Shown here in pieces: positions 1 to 10,916 of a stretch of 64,000 bases of DNA (position 1 is the first letter of the stretch; each line of letters begins with the position of its first letter). The notes under the pieces were generated by a model that was not told the origin of the DNA, searched no databases, and saw only the letters and a list, made by a program, of their open reading frames with translations. The position numbers were made by a program, and so were the translations under genes. This DNA is from Ctena decussata (taxonomy: Eukaryota > Mollusca > Bivalvia > Lucinida > Lucinidae). Location: positions 65,012,123-65,076,122 of the forward strand of contig OZ022503.1 in NCBI GenBank assembly GCA_963989385.1, given 5' to 3'.

Positions 1-210
1 ACGAGACCCTCCTTTGAAATCATTACTATTCTAGTTCTTGAACTACTTCTGAAGTTTCAAAATTATTAAAACCATGCCTTATTTGCTATGAAAGATCATG
101 TAATCAAGTACTGTGAAAAAGTGTATGAAATATCTGGTAAAACTACGTTTTAGTCAGTAAAAAAGTTCCGACCAAGTACTGCGTTTCTTTGGACAATAAT
201 TACATTAGAT

Positions 211-885
211 TCACAGTATCCGAACGCACTGTACCATCTCCTCCGGTTTTCATAGCGTTGAATCGAGAGTACAAAATTCGCTTATAACCAGTAGCCGGAA
301 ATCATTATGTTTTGAGTTTTTATCCGGAATCTACTGTGTCATTTATAGTTATTCAGCTTCGAAAATGTAAAGAGGTAAGTTTGATATAATTTTCTCTTCG
401 GTCTTTTACTTTATTGCCCTGTATAATGAAAAACTCCTTGCCGTCGCAGATTTTTTTTCCGAACAGCTTAATTTAACACGAGATTGTGTCGTGCAAAACT
501 TAGCTATCATTCTTTTATCAAAACTAACAAACTGTAGATTGATAACGCCTTCCGTTTATTCTAAAGATTTTTTATTAAACATGTAAGAAAATGCTCAGAA
601 TGGTTTAAGAATCATGCCAAGGGCTTTTGAGTACTGTACCAATTACTACCCGCCCATACACGGCATTGTACAGGGTAATAAAGTAAAAGACCGAAGAGCA
701 AATTATATTAAACTTACCTCTTTACATTTTCGAAGCTGAATAGCTATAAATGACGCAGCAGATTCCGGATAAAATCTCAAAACATAATGATTTCCGACTA
801 CTGGTTATAAGCGAACGTTTGTACTCTCGATTCAACGCTATGAAAACCGGAAGAGATTGTACATGTAGTTCGGATACTGTGAGAT
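211..885. repeat. Long inverted repeat (hairpin), arms about 210 bp
   Basis: Positions 211-422 reappear as the reverse complement at 668-885 with scattered mismatches; 423-667 is the spacer. Matching blocks include the stretch around 363-422 (exit from the left arm) and 668-730 on the other side. Small ORFs on both strands here are by-products of the palindrome. No transposase is visible. It is either a foldback transposon or two inverted copies of one repeat. Confidence 0.75.
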
Positions 886-906
886 TGTGCACTAAGTTAC
901 ACAGAC

Positions 907-1067
907 AAATAGTAACTGTGGTCCACATGTACCGGATACATATTAATTTTGCTATTAACGGGATTTCATGATGACCCTTTTTGAGATATCCTCACGAAGA
1001 GTCATCGTCAAATCCCGTTGATAGCAAAATAAATATGTATCCGGTACATGTGGAGCACAGTTACTGA
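907..1067. repeat. Foldback repeat with 65-bp arms
   Basis: Left arm 907-972 and right arm 1002-1067 are reverse complements (both contain a CCGGATACAT / ATGTATCCGG core and a GCTATTAACGGG / CCCGTTGATAGC core) around a loop of about 30 bp. It directly adjoins the larger inverted repeat to its left. Confidence 0.75.
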
Positions 1068-1225
1068 ATTCATAGAAGTTTTCAGTTCTACGTGTCAATA
1101 TTTAGATGATATATTATAGGCAATATTGACAGCAAAAGAAATGTGTATCTGGTATATGTGGAGCGCAGAAGCTGAAAACATAGAAGTGTTCAGTTCTACG
1201 TCTCGATATTTAGATGACATGTTCA
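1021..1225. repeat. Direct repeat, two copies of about 90 bp
   Basis: The block starting AGCAAAATAAATATGTATCC at 1021 recurs in diverged form at about 1131, and both copies end in a TTCAGTTCTACGT...TATTTAGATGA segment. The first copy overlaps the right arm of the foldback at 907-1067, so that repeat seems to have been extended by duplication. Confidence 0.65.
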
Positions 1226-1399
1226 ACATTGATGAACATTGATGATACCTGCTTTGACGATAAGGCCAATCTAAGTCAACCCTCAGAACTTCAGTTAAAT
1301 AGAGCAAAGTCTTATGATACCGAGGTCCCATTTTCCATATTACACCTGAGAAGATGAAGAGCGGTCATGTATTGTCAAAAGACCAATCCGCACAAAGAT

Positions 1400-1914
1400 G
1401 TTGTACGTTATTTAGTCGTTTAGGTGTAATGTCCATCTGGTCACTGAGTTACTGAATGCTTCTATGATGAACTCGGTGTTAAAAAGTGAAAACGTTTGAT
1501 TGCAAGAAGTGTCCAAGCAAAGGATGATTAGGGGTCCACCTGATTCATGACAACCCCTCCTCCCACAAGTGTGGGGTCATTAAGCCCTTCTTGGCATCCG
1601 TAAACGTTCATGTTGTAAACTTACTCACCAGACCGGAGTCCATGTGACTTCTTTCTAATTCCCAAGCTTAGCCAAATGCTTTCTGGGAAAGAAACACAAC
1701 TCTAAAAGTTCTCTAGGAAGGGATATATTCCAGTATCTCCAACAGATACCAAAAGAAAGCATTTTCAAAACCTTCCACGACTCCTAAAATCTTACAAAAA
1801 TGTGTTTCATTGAAGGGGGAATACTTTAAAGGTTTGTAATAGAAACATTTTTGATAAAACGCTTCATATAAGAAATCCCATCCTAATGACAGAACTTTTT
1901 GAAAGACCTTCGTA
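1400..1914 (+). mobile_element. Mariner (DD34D) transposase remnant, 3' part
   Basis: In broken frames this stretch reads as the C-terminal half of a mariner transposase: an LIHDN block near 1535 and an SPDRSPCDFF block near 1630, which carry the second and third catalytic aspartates of the family. Frameshifts and stops are present. The 3' end runs to a CTTCGTA terminus at 1914, close to the CCCTCGTA end of the copy at 25720-26224. The element is dead; its 5' end is not resolved. Confidence 0.75.
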
Positions 1915-2071
1915 TTAGCTTTTTAGTTATTTTTATGGCATATGCATGGGGTAACAATTTGACAAACAAAATAGTATAAAACGTGTATGCCTTTATGGCA
2001 TATGCGAACCCTTGCCCCTCGCCCCAATCCTACAGTAAAGGGGTAGGCTGTTTTAACACTTTAACACTTAC

Positions 2072-2374
2072 CTAGTAAGGGTAGCGAATTCTCATCCGGG
2101 CCATCGTACAGAAGCGCATAATCCCCATTTCCACATTGCTGTGGAGTTATTTGAGCACTTGGATTATTATTCTGATTGTTCTGAAACACAGTATTAGCGT
2201 CCAAATCAAAGTCTTCTATGCGCATTAAAAGTCTTTTATCTTCAGGCGCTTGTATAATCATTCGGCATCTCATTCCATCCGGGTATTTAGCACTTTTGGT
2301 CAGTAGCAGACGAACAACTTCAACACCGCCATAATTTAAGTTGAGCATTTGATCACAGTGGTCTTCTATATAAT
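2072..2374 (-). CDS. CUB-domain exon (N-terminal part of the domain), internal exon of a larger gene
   Basis: Internal exon of 303 nt read on the minus strand. The acceptor is a pyrimidine-rich tract ending CCAG just above 2374; the donor is G|GTAAGT just below 2072. Both ends are phase 1, so the exon is symmetric. The translation runs from DYIEDHCDQM to a YALLYDG block and fits a CUB domain: early cysteine, a C-x-M-I-I-x-A-P strand, KRLLMRIEDFDL, then LLYDG. It is paralogous to the exon at 30603-30854 (shared DYxEDxC start, PE-x-KR core, YDG/FDG end, same phases). It carries an extra Asn/Gln-rich loop. I could not find the partner exon with the second half of the domain below 2072, nor the upstream exons, so this is one exon of a gene lying mostly outside the window or with large introns. 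A decayed fragment is possible, although both splice sites look intact. Confidence 0.75.
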
Positions 2375-3838
2375 CTGGAAAGAAAAATTTAAAGGTAAAG
2401 CATCGAGATTTAAAATAAATAAATAAATAAATAAAAATGAAAAAAAAACGCGAATGACCTTATACAGATTCTAATCTTTCCCCGATTTCAGCAGAAAATT
2501 CATAATTTATCTGCGGTTCTTAGGTCTAATTGTTTAGCTGCTTTCCTGCAAGAATAAGCTGTATAAAATCTGAGTTTTAGGAATTTACCCCGATTAAACA
2601 GATTTACGGAGAAAGACTTACAGTGAAACAACCGCAGCATTCGTACAGCACACTTTATCAAGGTATTCATAGCTTCTCGTTGACATTGTATGTCAAAAAG
2701 GTCATTTAATCTTTTTTATCAGAATAGTCACTACTACATCTTTCCGCGAGTTTTAATGCTTTCAAGACTGGAAACCCGTGTTGGGGGCATATACAAACAG
2801 TGCAGATCCAGTTCAGACGCCGCAGAAGGGTTAAACGAACCATTAGAGGAATCTATATGTGGTTTATACTGTTCCAAACATCGAGTACAAACTCAGCTTC
2901 AATTGAGCCAGATTTTGCAATAGCATACATAGAGTGACAGGTTGCAGATTCGTACAGGTTGCAGATTCGTACACTTGGAGTTTTAGGGCCTCTACTGAAG
3001 GCATGATGTCAATTCAAAATAAATTAATTATACTACTGTTTACACAATCTATCGTGTCAATTATTTTCAGTGCACGCTTGCGCGTGCCTTGTAGTTTACA
3101 CTCATTGCATACGATTTTTTTCCGACCGTCTCCACTGCTGCCTCTCTGATACAGTGGTTTTGATTTCATGATCGAGGAGCAGAATGGCCCAGTCCACAGC
3201 TTATTTTCATATCAGATGTTGAGAAAATCATTCTACTTTAAGGTACACACATTTAATTCAGTGCAAAATGTCATGAATATTTTAAAATTTCCATTTTCTC
3301 AGCTGAGTCCCGCTCGCTGACTCATTCGATTCAGTTCTGTTATGCTTACAAACGTTGTCGGTAATGCGAAATACCAGCTGTTTTGAAATGCTTTACATCT
3401 TAATTTCTTACTGATAGACGGCTTTGCTGTTTTGCACATCTTTATAAAATAGATTGTTTTTGTTCAAAATAATACATTTACATCTCGCTTTTGTTTTGTT
3501 ATGCAAATATAGTGGTGTACGAATCTGCAAACTGTGTCATGACAAAATCACCTCTTTTCCGGCAGGGGACATAATCATAGTTCCCGAGCCGGGTACCAAA
3601 GCAGGATCTAATTTTAGCTTTTCAAAACAAACATGAAATGTGTATTAGGTTGACACTGACATAGAAAACGGTACTTCCCACGTGTAAGAAAACTACAGTA
3701 AAAATACATGTAAAACTGTACGAATCTGCAACCACCCACTGAATAAAATAATTCTAAAGAAAGAAAGAAAATGAAATTAATAATATGTATTTTCATGCGC
3801 TGCTACTGCCATAATTCTTCTTCTACTTCTACTACAAA
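2375..3838. other. No gene seen; short AATA run and a decayed hairpin-MITE piece
   Basis: An AATA microsatellite lies at 2411-2433. Around 2750-2840 is a degraded piece of the MITE family that carries CAGACCCAGATCAGACGCCG (better copies at 32190-32406 and 46918-47125). Short ORFs here have no recognisable domain. Part of the interval must be intron of the minus-strand CUB gene if that gene is active. Confidence 0.5.
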
Positions 3839-4057
3839 TACAGTCAAGTCTCGATATCTCAAAGTCGAAGTTCATCACAAACTACTGATATCTCACAGCA
3901 AATTTTCTGGTCCCAGAAAATTTACTTTGAGATTTTAGTAGTATCAGATAAAAGGAGTTGAAATTTAAATAAAACAGGAAATGTGTCCAAAATGTATTCT
4001 TTGATATAAGAAGGTATTTTGAAATATCTGTGTTCGAGATATCAAAAGTTGACTGTA
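3839..4057. mobile_element. Small TIR element (MITE), 219 bp
   Basis: The ends are inverted: TACAGTCAAGTCTCGATATC at 3839 and the complement of TACAGTCAACTTTTGATATC at 4057, both closed by TA. A perfect inner hairpin (AAATTTTC...GAAAATTT) lies near 3900-3925. A fragment with the same GATATCTCAAA motif is seen near 31380-31405. Confidence 0.65.
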
Positions 4058-5284
4058 ATAACAATAGTAATGACATTGTATGATATAGTATATTAATAGC
4101 ATTATGCTTATGATATGGTACTCACATTTTGGTATTAATGATTTTACATTATCCACGAGAAAAATAAGATAAAAACAAAGACAAAATAATAAATCCTTTA
4201 AATCCATTTTTTTCGAAACTCTTTTATCCACTTATATCATTATATCTCATCTTTGTAAGACTGAACATTCACCTGCATATTTAATTAATGTCTGGATCGA
4301 AATGAATTTTAATGATCAATCAGAATTTGCAATTTTTAATATTACCGTGAGAACGCAAATAATTGAACAGAAAGGCTTTGGCAAACAGTGTAGACCCAGA
4401 TCAGACTGCTCTCATCAGGGTATACACCTTTTGCCTAAAGCCACCAAATTTTGACGCATTTCTGCATAGTAAAATCAACAAAAAATGAGTTTTAGGAAAA
4501 ATACAATATTTGATGAAGTTTTCTAAATATTTTGGGAAAACACGGCAATGACCAATCGATGTTAGTAAACTTTAACATTACTTCCTACATGTATCTGGCC
4601 CCGGGGGTAGATGTTAAGGACCAAAGTCATGATTCATGTTCGATATGTCACAGTTTAATACGTTAACGTCTTAATTTATGGTCAAAATTAAAAATCTTGC
4701 ATTGGCATGCATGTAAACAATGTTTCGACCTTGCGATGACAAACTGGAAGCTCTACCCAAAACCGACAGACAGACAGACACAGACAATTACTTTATTCAC
4801 TCACAGTACATGCAAACATGAGATAATGAGGAATTTCTCTAATAATATACAACATGGCAAACGGACGGTGGATCATGTACTAATACTAGCAATGGTATCA
4901 GTAAACGATTTGAGAATTTAAATGCAAGGGGAGGAAAATGATGGAGCATAAAGCGAGAAACTGAGAAAAAAGGAAGAAAACAAAATATTACACTATATTT
5001 CACTAAACGGCTCGCCGCATACTTCCTGCTGCCAAAATAAAAGGCAAGGCATCCTAAATAAGCGAATTTTCAGAACAGTTAAATCTGACAAATGACAAAT
5101 AACAGCCAACCGAATTTCTCTGAAAAACAAAAAGGATAAAAGGAAAACACTGTGTTTAAAGGCCAGAATATTCCTGTTCGCTAAGGCAATAAACTAAGCT
5201 CTAATTTAAGTTCGGGTTAAATTCAACTTGTTTTATTTGACCATAAATTGTGTAGTTCTAGTCATAACAACTAGTAAGAAACCA
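4058..5284. other. No gene seen; one decayed MITE copy
   Basis: Around 4365-4445 is a degraded copy of the MITE family with the CAGTGTAGACCCAGATCAGAC hairpin core. The remainder is AT-rich, without a convincing ORF, splice signal or RNA gene. Confidence 0.5.
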
Positions 5285-7395
5285 TTTACCGCTCATTGGC
5301 ATACTGATAGCAAAACATGAGACAAATAATTACTGGCGAGACTTCTTGCGACAAATTATTTGCATACTGGTAGGAAACCTTGTGACAAATAGTTTACATA
5401 CTGCTGAAAAATCTTGTGACAAACCATTTACATACTGGTGAAAAATCCTTGTGACAGAAGCAAGATATCTTGTGCCGAATTATTTACATACTGGTGAGAA
5501 ACCTTATGACAAATCATTTACATACCGGTCTAGAACCTTGTGACAAGTTATTTACATACTGTTGAGAAACATGGTGACAATTTATTTACATATCGGTGAG
5601 AAACCATGTGACGAATCATTTACATATTGGTGAGAAACATTGTGACAAATCCTATTTACTTCTGACAAACATTGTGACAAATTTTCTATATACTGGTAAC
5701 ATAACCTCTGACAAAACATCTACATACTGGTGAGAAATTTGGCGCCAAATATATACAGACAGGTCAAACGTCGTCTGATGCATCTTTTACATAGTGACGA
5801 GAAACCTTGAAACAGGCTAGAGACATTTACATACTGGTGAGAAACCTTGCGACGAATCTTTTACATACTGATATATTTAACCTTGTGCAATTCATAGAAA
5901 CGTTGTTACAAATCATTTACACACTGTTAAGAAACGTTTAGACAAATCATTGAAACACTGATAAGAGATCTTGTGACAAACCATTTACAAACTGTTAAGA
6001 AACGTATAGACAAATCATTTACATATCAGTGAGAAATCTTGTGACAAAACATTTACATACTGGTGAGAAACCGTGTGACAAAACATTTATATACTGGTGA
6101 GAAACCTTGTGGGTTATCATTGATATGCTGATTAGAAACCTTGTACCAAGTCAGACCCCTTGAGAAAACATCATTTAAACTGATGAGAAACCTTATGCAA
6201 AAAAAATTACATACTTGTGAAAACGCGTGTGATAAATCATTAACATGGTAATGAGAAACCTTGCTACAATCATAACATACTGGTGAGAAACCTTGCGAAA
6301 AATCATTTACGTATTGGTGGAAATCCGTGTGCCAAATCACATACTGGTAAGACACCTTGTGACAAACAATGGTTATATTGGTGAGAAAACTTGTGATAAA
6401 TCATTTACATACTGGTAAGAAACCGTATGGCAAGTCATTTTGACACTGAAGAGAACATTTTTGACAAATCATTTACATACTGGTGGGAAACCATGTGACA
6501 AATCACTTTCATACTGGTGAGAAACCCTGCGACGAATCATTTTCATACTTGTGAGAAACCTTTTGACAAATTACCCACATAGTACGTTGTGACAAATTAT
6601 TTACACGCTGGTGAGAAACCTTCTAACAGTTGAGAGCCATTGAGAAACATCATTTACATACTGTTGAGAAACCTTCTAGCAAATCATTTACATGCTGATG
6701 AGAAACCTCGCAATATATAATTTACAATCCGGCGGAAAACGTTTTGGCAGATCATTATACATACTGTCGAGAACTTTGAGACATGCTGGTGAGAAACCTT
6801 GTGACAATCATTTAAATTCTCATGAGAACCGTACGACAGACCGTTTACATACTGTGGAGAGCCGTGTAGCAAATCGTTAACCTACTGGTGAGAAACATTT
6901 AGATGACTTATTTACGCACTAGTGAGAAACCTTGTGCCAAGTTTTCAAACTGATAGAAATCCTGTGACTAATCATTTACATATACTGGTGTACTGGTGAG
7001 AAATCGTGCGACGAATCACGTGAGAGACCGTGTGACTAATCACTTTCATACTGGTGAGACATTTTGTGACAAATCTTTTACATATTGGCGAGATACCATG
7101 TGACAAATCATTTTCAAACTGGTAAGAACCCTTGCGACATATCATTTGATTACTCGAGAGAAATTTTGCGACGAATCATTTACATACCGGTGAGAAACCA
7201 TGTGACATATCATTTTTTCATATTGGAGAAAAATCTTGTGACAAATCATTAACATACCGGTGAGAAACGTTGTGATAAAGCATTTTCATATTGGTGAGAA
7301 TCCGTGTTACAATTCAATAACATGCTGATGAGAAACCTTGTGACAAATTATTTGTATACTGGTGAAACACCATGTGACAATTCATTCAGATCCGT
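5285..7395. repeat. Decayed 34-bp minisatellite, about 60 units, zinc-finger-linker-like
   Basis: About 2.1 kb of head-to-tail units close to CATTTACATACTGGTGAGAA followed by ACCTTGTGACAAAT, 34 bp in total, with many substitutions and small indels. Read in one frame, a unit encodes HTGEKPCDKSF, which combines the C2H2 zinc-finger linker HTGEKP with the C-G/D-K-S-F block that follows it in such fingers. Because 34 is not a multiple of three, the frame is lost at each unit, so the array does not code for protein now. The short ORFs in it are artefacts. Confidence 0.85.
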
Positions 7396-7631
7396 TTTTT
7401 GATGACCCTTCGCCATGTTATGGTTTGACACTTTTCGGCTAATCTATTTTCATCTAAATTAAGAACCATCATCAAACGGTTGGTATAGAAACGTAAAATT
7501 TATGGAATTCATGCATCGATTGTTATAAAAAGAATGACAGTGAATTTTCTATGCAGGAGAATACAGCGAAATGTGTTATAACGGCGCTCGACTTGGGACT
7601 ACAACTATACCCCTACCCTCCCCCCCACACA

Positions 7632-7745
<114 letters not shown>

Positions 7746-7804
7746 GACGGAGACATTGTTTTTACCATAGATGACTGTATGTCGGCCTGTCCGTCACAAA
7801 TCAT

Positions 7805-8061
7805 TTCAGCTCATAGCTTTAAAACGGATATAGGTATTTTCAGCAACATTGGAACAAATATTAAACTCTATCAGACAACGGGTACAAACCAACCCCACTT
7901 TCATTTTTAGACGCCGGAATCACGCTCCTTTATAATGTTTAATATGAAAATCGTTTCCGCTGCATAACTTTACAACGGATGAATGTATTTTCACGACAAT
8001 TGGTACAGATATAAAACAACACGAGATATTGTGCACAGTAGAAGAACAATGACTTGGTTTA
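7805..8061. repeat. Left part of a tandem repeat (about 140-170 bp) split by a LINE
   Basis: Units near 7807 and 7949 share a pattern (GTTTCCGCTCCATAACTTTA-like start, then GTATTTTCAC, then TTGGTACAAATATAAA). The same units resume at about 10489, 10628 and 10800 beyond the LINE. If the LINE is removed, the spacing stays near 140-170 bp, so the LINE landed inside this array. Confidence 0.7.
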
Positions 8062-8246
8062 AACAGTATTTTATTCTTCATTAAATACATACATATACAT
8101 GATATTCAAATCAGTAGAATATAGGATCTGACGGTAAGCGTGTTGCTTATATTAAAGTCATCTCCTTATACAAACTATATTGTACATTGTAAATAAATGG
8201 CTAAGAGCGTAATTGTAACAAAACCAAAAAGAATACATTTCATAAA

Positions 8247-8248
<2 letters not shown>

Positions 8249-8296
<48 letters not shown>
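8249..8296. repeat. GA microsatellite inside the LINE 3' region
   Basis: A pure GA tract of about 47 bp between the reverse-transcriptase stop codon and the LINE 3' end. Confidence 0.95.
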
Positions 8297-8303
<7 letters not shown>

Positions 8304-8597
8304 AATTACATTGTCTCTGTAAGGAGACAGGAGCTAAGAGGATATTAGGAAATGGAATACATGTATTAGCAAATCATTCGTTGTCGTAAGTAGAAACAGT
8401 TAATTTGAAAACATTCATTAAATGAATGCAACATACATTTTATACAAAAAAGGTTACCAAAGTACTAGCAGGTAACATTGATGACCAACCCCCCAATCCA
8501 AGCAACAGATATCAACGACCGAATACAATAAGATATGTGATCACAAACGTGCAGATAGTGACATATCCTTGGACTAGGACAATATGTTTTAAATGCA

Positions 8598-10436
8598 TTA
8601 AGAGGAACCCACAAACCTCCCTGATTTGATTATAAAGTCTTGGACCTGTAAAAAGAGCGTTTCATTTACATGAACTGGTTCGCCATCTTTCCCAAACAAA
8701 AGGTCGTGAGTAGAGTAATTTATAAGGTTATGTGGTAAGTACAAGTTCCTAGCTGCGGTGTATCTACGACAGACAAAGAGAAAATGGTATGGGCTTTCAA
8801 AGCCACCGCATGTACAAGAGGGACTAGGAACAATATTCTTTCTATAAAGGTGTGCATTTAGGGCACTACACTCCAATCTTAGCCTTGCATGCAGTATCTG
8901 CCCTATTCTCGTACCAATACGATAATATCTAGGTGGTTTCTTTAAATCGCGGTTTAGTCGATATTTGAAGGAGGAGACTGATAAGGCTGATTTGATATCA
9001 TCAGAAAGAGAATTCCAAGCTCGGATAGTAGAAGGAATAAAAGAGTTAAAGAAAAGATTTGTGTTCGCGTGGACAGTCTGAATATGATTCGCATTTCTAA
9101 GATTATATGTAGTGGTTTCGTGAACTAAGGGTGGTAAAAGATCTCTGAGATAATTTGGCGTAAGTCCGTTAATTATCTTATAGAAAATGATTAGTTTGTG
9201 TTTATTCCTCCTGTTTTGCAAGGACTCCCAACCCAATTCATCAAATAGTCTGTTGATGCTACAAAGTTTTGTAGCACCCGTTATGGTCCTGGCTGCCTCT
9301 ACGTGTATAGCCTCCAATAGTTTTTTGGCCTCCGTTGAAGAGTTATCCCAGACTGAATCGGAGTATTCTAAAACAGGTCGTATAAATGATAAATATATTT
9401 GTTCCAACGACTTTCTACTAACTTTGAACTTCAGTGTCCGCATAAGATTCAGCCTTATCCATGCTTGCCCACAGATATTATCAATATGGTCAGACCAGGT
9501 ACATGAACTAGAAAGTGTAAGACCTAAGTGTTTGTGAGTTTGGGTTTCGGAGATAACTGTATTATTCATAGTCAACGGAGGGTGCACTGGTGGATCAGAT
9601 TTCCTCGAAATAATCATAGAAAATGTTTTGCCTGCACGAAACCTGACCAGCCATGCATCAGCCCAGTTGCCTATGGTGATCAAATCGGTATTGAGAATAG
9701 CAGCCGATGTTAAGGGAGAGTCCACGACAATGTATAAGCTGGTATCGTCAGCAAATAGGCGAATAGAGGCACCGATGTTTCTTACAATGTCATTTATATA
9801 TATAAGAAATAGTAGGGGCCCAAGAATAGAGCCCTGTGGGACACCTGCTTCAACAGAAGCCCAGTTTGATGCCTGGCCGCCAATAACGACACGTTGTTTA
9901 CGACCAGTCAGGTAACTCGAAAACCAACGAAGAACCTCATCAGAACAGCCTATTCCTGATAGTTTGTGGAGCAAACCCGTGTGCCAGACTCTGTCAAAGG
10001 CTTTACTGATATCGCAAAAGACTGCTCGAACCTCTTTACCACGATCTACTGCTTCGCAAAAAGTATGGTATGTATGTAGTAGTTGGTACGTGGTTGAGTC
10101 TCCTTGGACAAAGCCGGGCTGCAGGGGAGTTAAGATATGATTTACAGTGACATAATTATAGAGACGTTTGTGAACGCAGCGTTCCATTACTTTTCCTACC
10201 TGATTCAGTAATGTGATTGGTCTATAATTAGATGGTAGGGACCTGTCGTCTTTTTTGTAAACTGGTGTAACATTACCATATTTCCAAGAGCTGGGAAAAT
10301 AACTTGCCTCTAGGGAACGGTTAAAAAGGATGCAGAGGGGTCTAGCCAAGATATCGGCTCCTTCTTTTAAGAGACGAGGACTAATTTGGTCTGGGCCACA
10401 TGATTTCGAAACATTTAAGTTCTTAAGTACGTCCAT
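8598..10436 (-). CDS. LINE reverse transcriptase ORF, 5'-truncated but open
   Basis: 612 codons are open on the minus strand. The product is the reverse transcriptase of a non-LTR element of the Jockey/CR1-like type, which copies element RNA into DNA at a nick in the target. Visible blocks in order: GPDQISPRLLK (N-terminal), NYRPITLL, FCDISKAFDRVWH (first catalytic Asp), AGVPQGSILGPLLFLIYIND, and FADDTSLY (catalytic Asp pair) near residue 230. A long thumb region follows, and a C-terminal C-x-C...H-x4-C block (SCTCGGFESPYHFLFVC). The endonuclease domain and earlier ORF are missing: the frame opens at the truncation point, and the first Met is an internal residue, not a native start. No internal stop or frameshift was seen, so the insertion is fairly young, but it cannot be autonomous. 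Confidence 0.9.
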   Translation of the reverse strand: MDVLKNLNVSKSCGPDQISPRLLKEGADILARPLCILFNRSLEASYFPSSWKYGNVTPVYKKDDRSLPSNYRPITLLNQVGKVMERCVHKRLYNYVTVNHILTPLQPGFVQGDSTTYQLLHTYHTFCEAVDRGKEVRAVFCDISKAFDRVWHTGLLHKLSGIGCSDEVLRWFSSYLTGRKQRVVIGGQASNWASVEAGVPQGSILGPLLFLIYINDIVRNIGASIRLFADDTSLYIVVDSPLTSAAILNTDLITIGNWADAWLVRFRAGKTFSMIISRKSDPPVHPPLTMNNTVISETQTHKHLGLTLSSSCTWSDHIDNICGQAWIRLNLMRTLKFKVSRKSLEQIYLSFIRPVLEYSDSVWDNSSTEAKKLLEAIHVEAARTITGATKLCSINRLFDELGWESLQNRRNKHKLIIFYKIINGLTPNYLRDLLPPLVHETTTYNLRNANHIQTVHANTNLFFNSFIPSTIRAWNSLSDDIKSALSVSSFKYRLNRDLKKPPRYYRIGTRIGQILHARLRLECSALNAHLYRKNIVPSPSCTCGGFESPYHFLFVCRRYTAARNLYLPHNLINYSTHDLLFGKDGEPVHVNETLFLQVQDFIIKSGRFVGSS

Positions 10437-10454
10437 AACAATAACTTTGTTTTA

Positions 10455-10885
10455 TAGTTAAGGAAATAATTCCTTGTTATATTAATATGGAAATAGTTTC
10501 CACCCCGTAAATCTAAAACTGCTGAAGGTATTTTCACAAATTTGGTGGAAATATAAATCATCATCAATGTGTACTACTCCATCTTGAATGTTGGTATAAT
10601 TATGTCACTTATTAATTTTCAATAGTGAAATGGTTTCCGCTCCATAATTTTAAGGGGGCGGGGGTAGGTTGAAGTTATCTTACTTTCACACAACTTTGGC
10701 CAAATATACGGCATCATTAGACAATGTGCAGAAAACAATAACTATAACTTTTGTTTTTCATTTTGGACAGAGTAATGCCCTTTGTTAATTTTAGTATGTA
10801 AAACGTTTCTTTTCCTTAGATTTAAACCGGCTGAAGGTGTTTTCACGCATATTACATGTAGTTGATGAGCTCGGAGCAAAACCCG
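10455..10885. repeat. Right part of the tandem repeat split by the LINE
   Basis: Units begin near 10489, 10628 and 10800. Each has a GTTTCC...CCATAA-like start and a GTATTTTCAC or GTGTTTTCAC block, like the units at 7807 and 7949. No coding potential. Confidence 0.65.
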
Positions 10886-10916
10886 TAACCTTCAACAAAA
10901 GCCGGATGATTTCAAA

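Larger units (their letters stand above)
8062..10436 (-). mobile_element. 5'-truncated non-LTR retrotransposon (LINE)
   Basis: A LINE lying on the minus strand. Its 3' end is at 8062, with an AATAAA (plus-strand TTTATT, 8070-8075) near it, and it is truncated at 10436. It appears flanked by imperfect target-site duplications of about 17-18 bp, AACAATGACTTGGTTTA at 8045-8061 and AACAATAACTTTGTTTTA at 10437-10454. Since the host sequence is itself a tandem repeat, part of this similarity could be older. The 3' untranslated part contains a GA tract at 8249-8296. Confidence 0.8.

Noticed and set aside
6053..6872. Open frames inside the 34-bp minisatellite
   Set aside because: The unit is not a multiple of three and indels are frequent; the frames are chance.
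5285..7395. CRISPR-like array of repeats and spacers
   Set aside because: The units abut with no unique spacers, the repeats are highly diverged, and the context is a eukaryotic genome.
9187..9915. Plus-strand frames opposite the LINE
   Set aside because: They are antisense shadows of the reverse-transcriptase frame.
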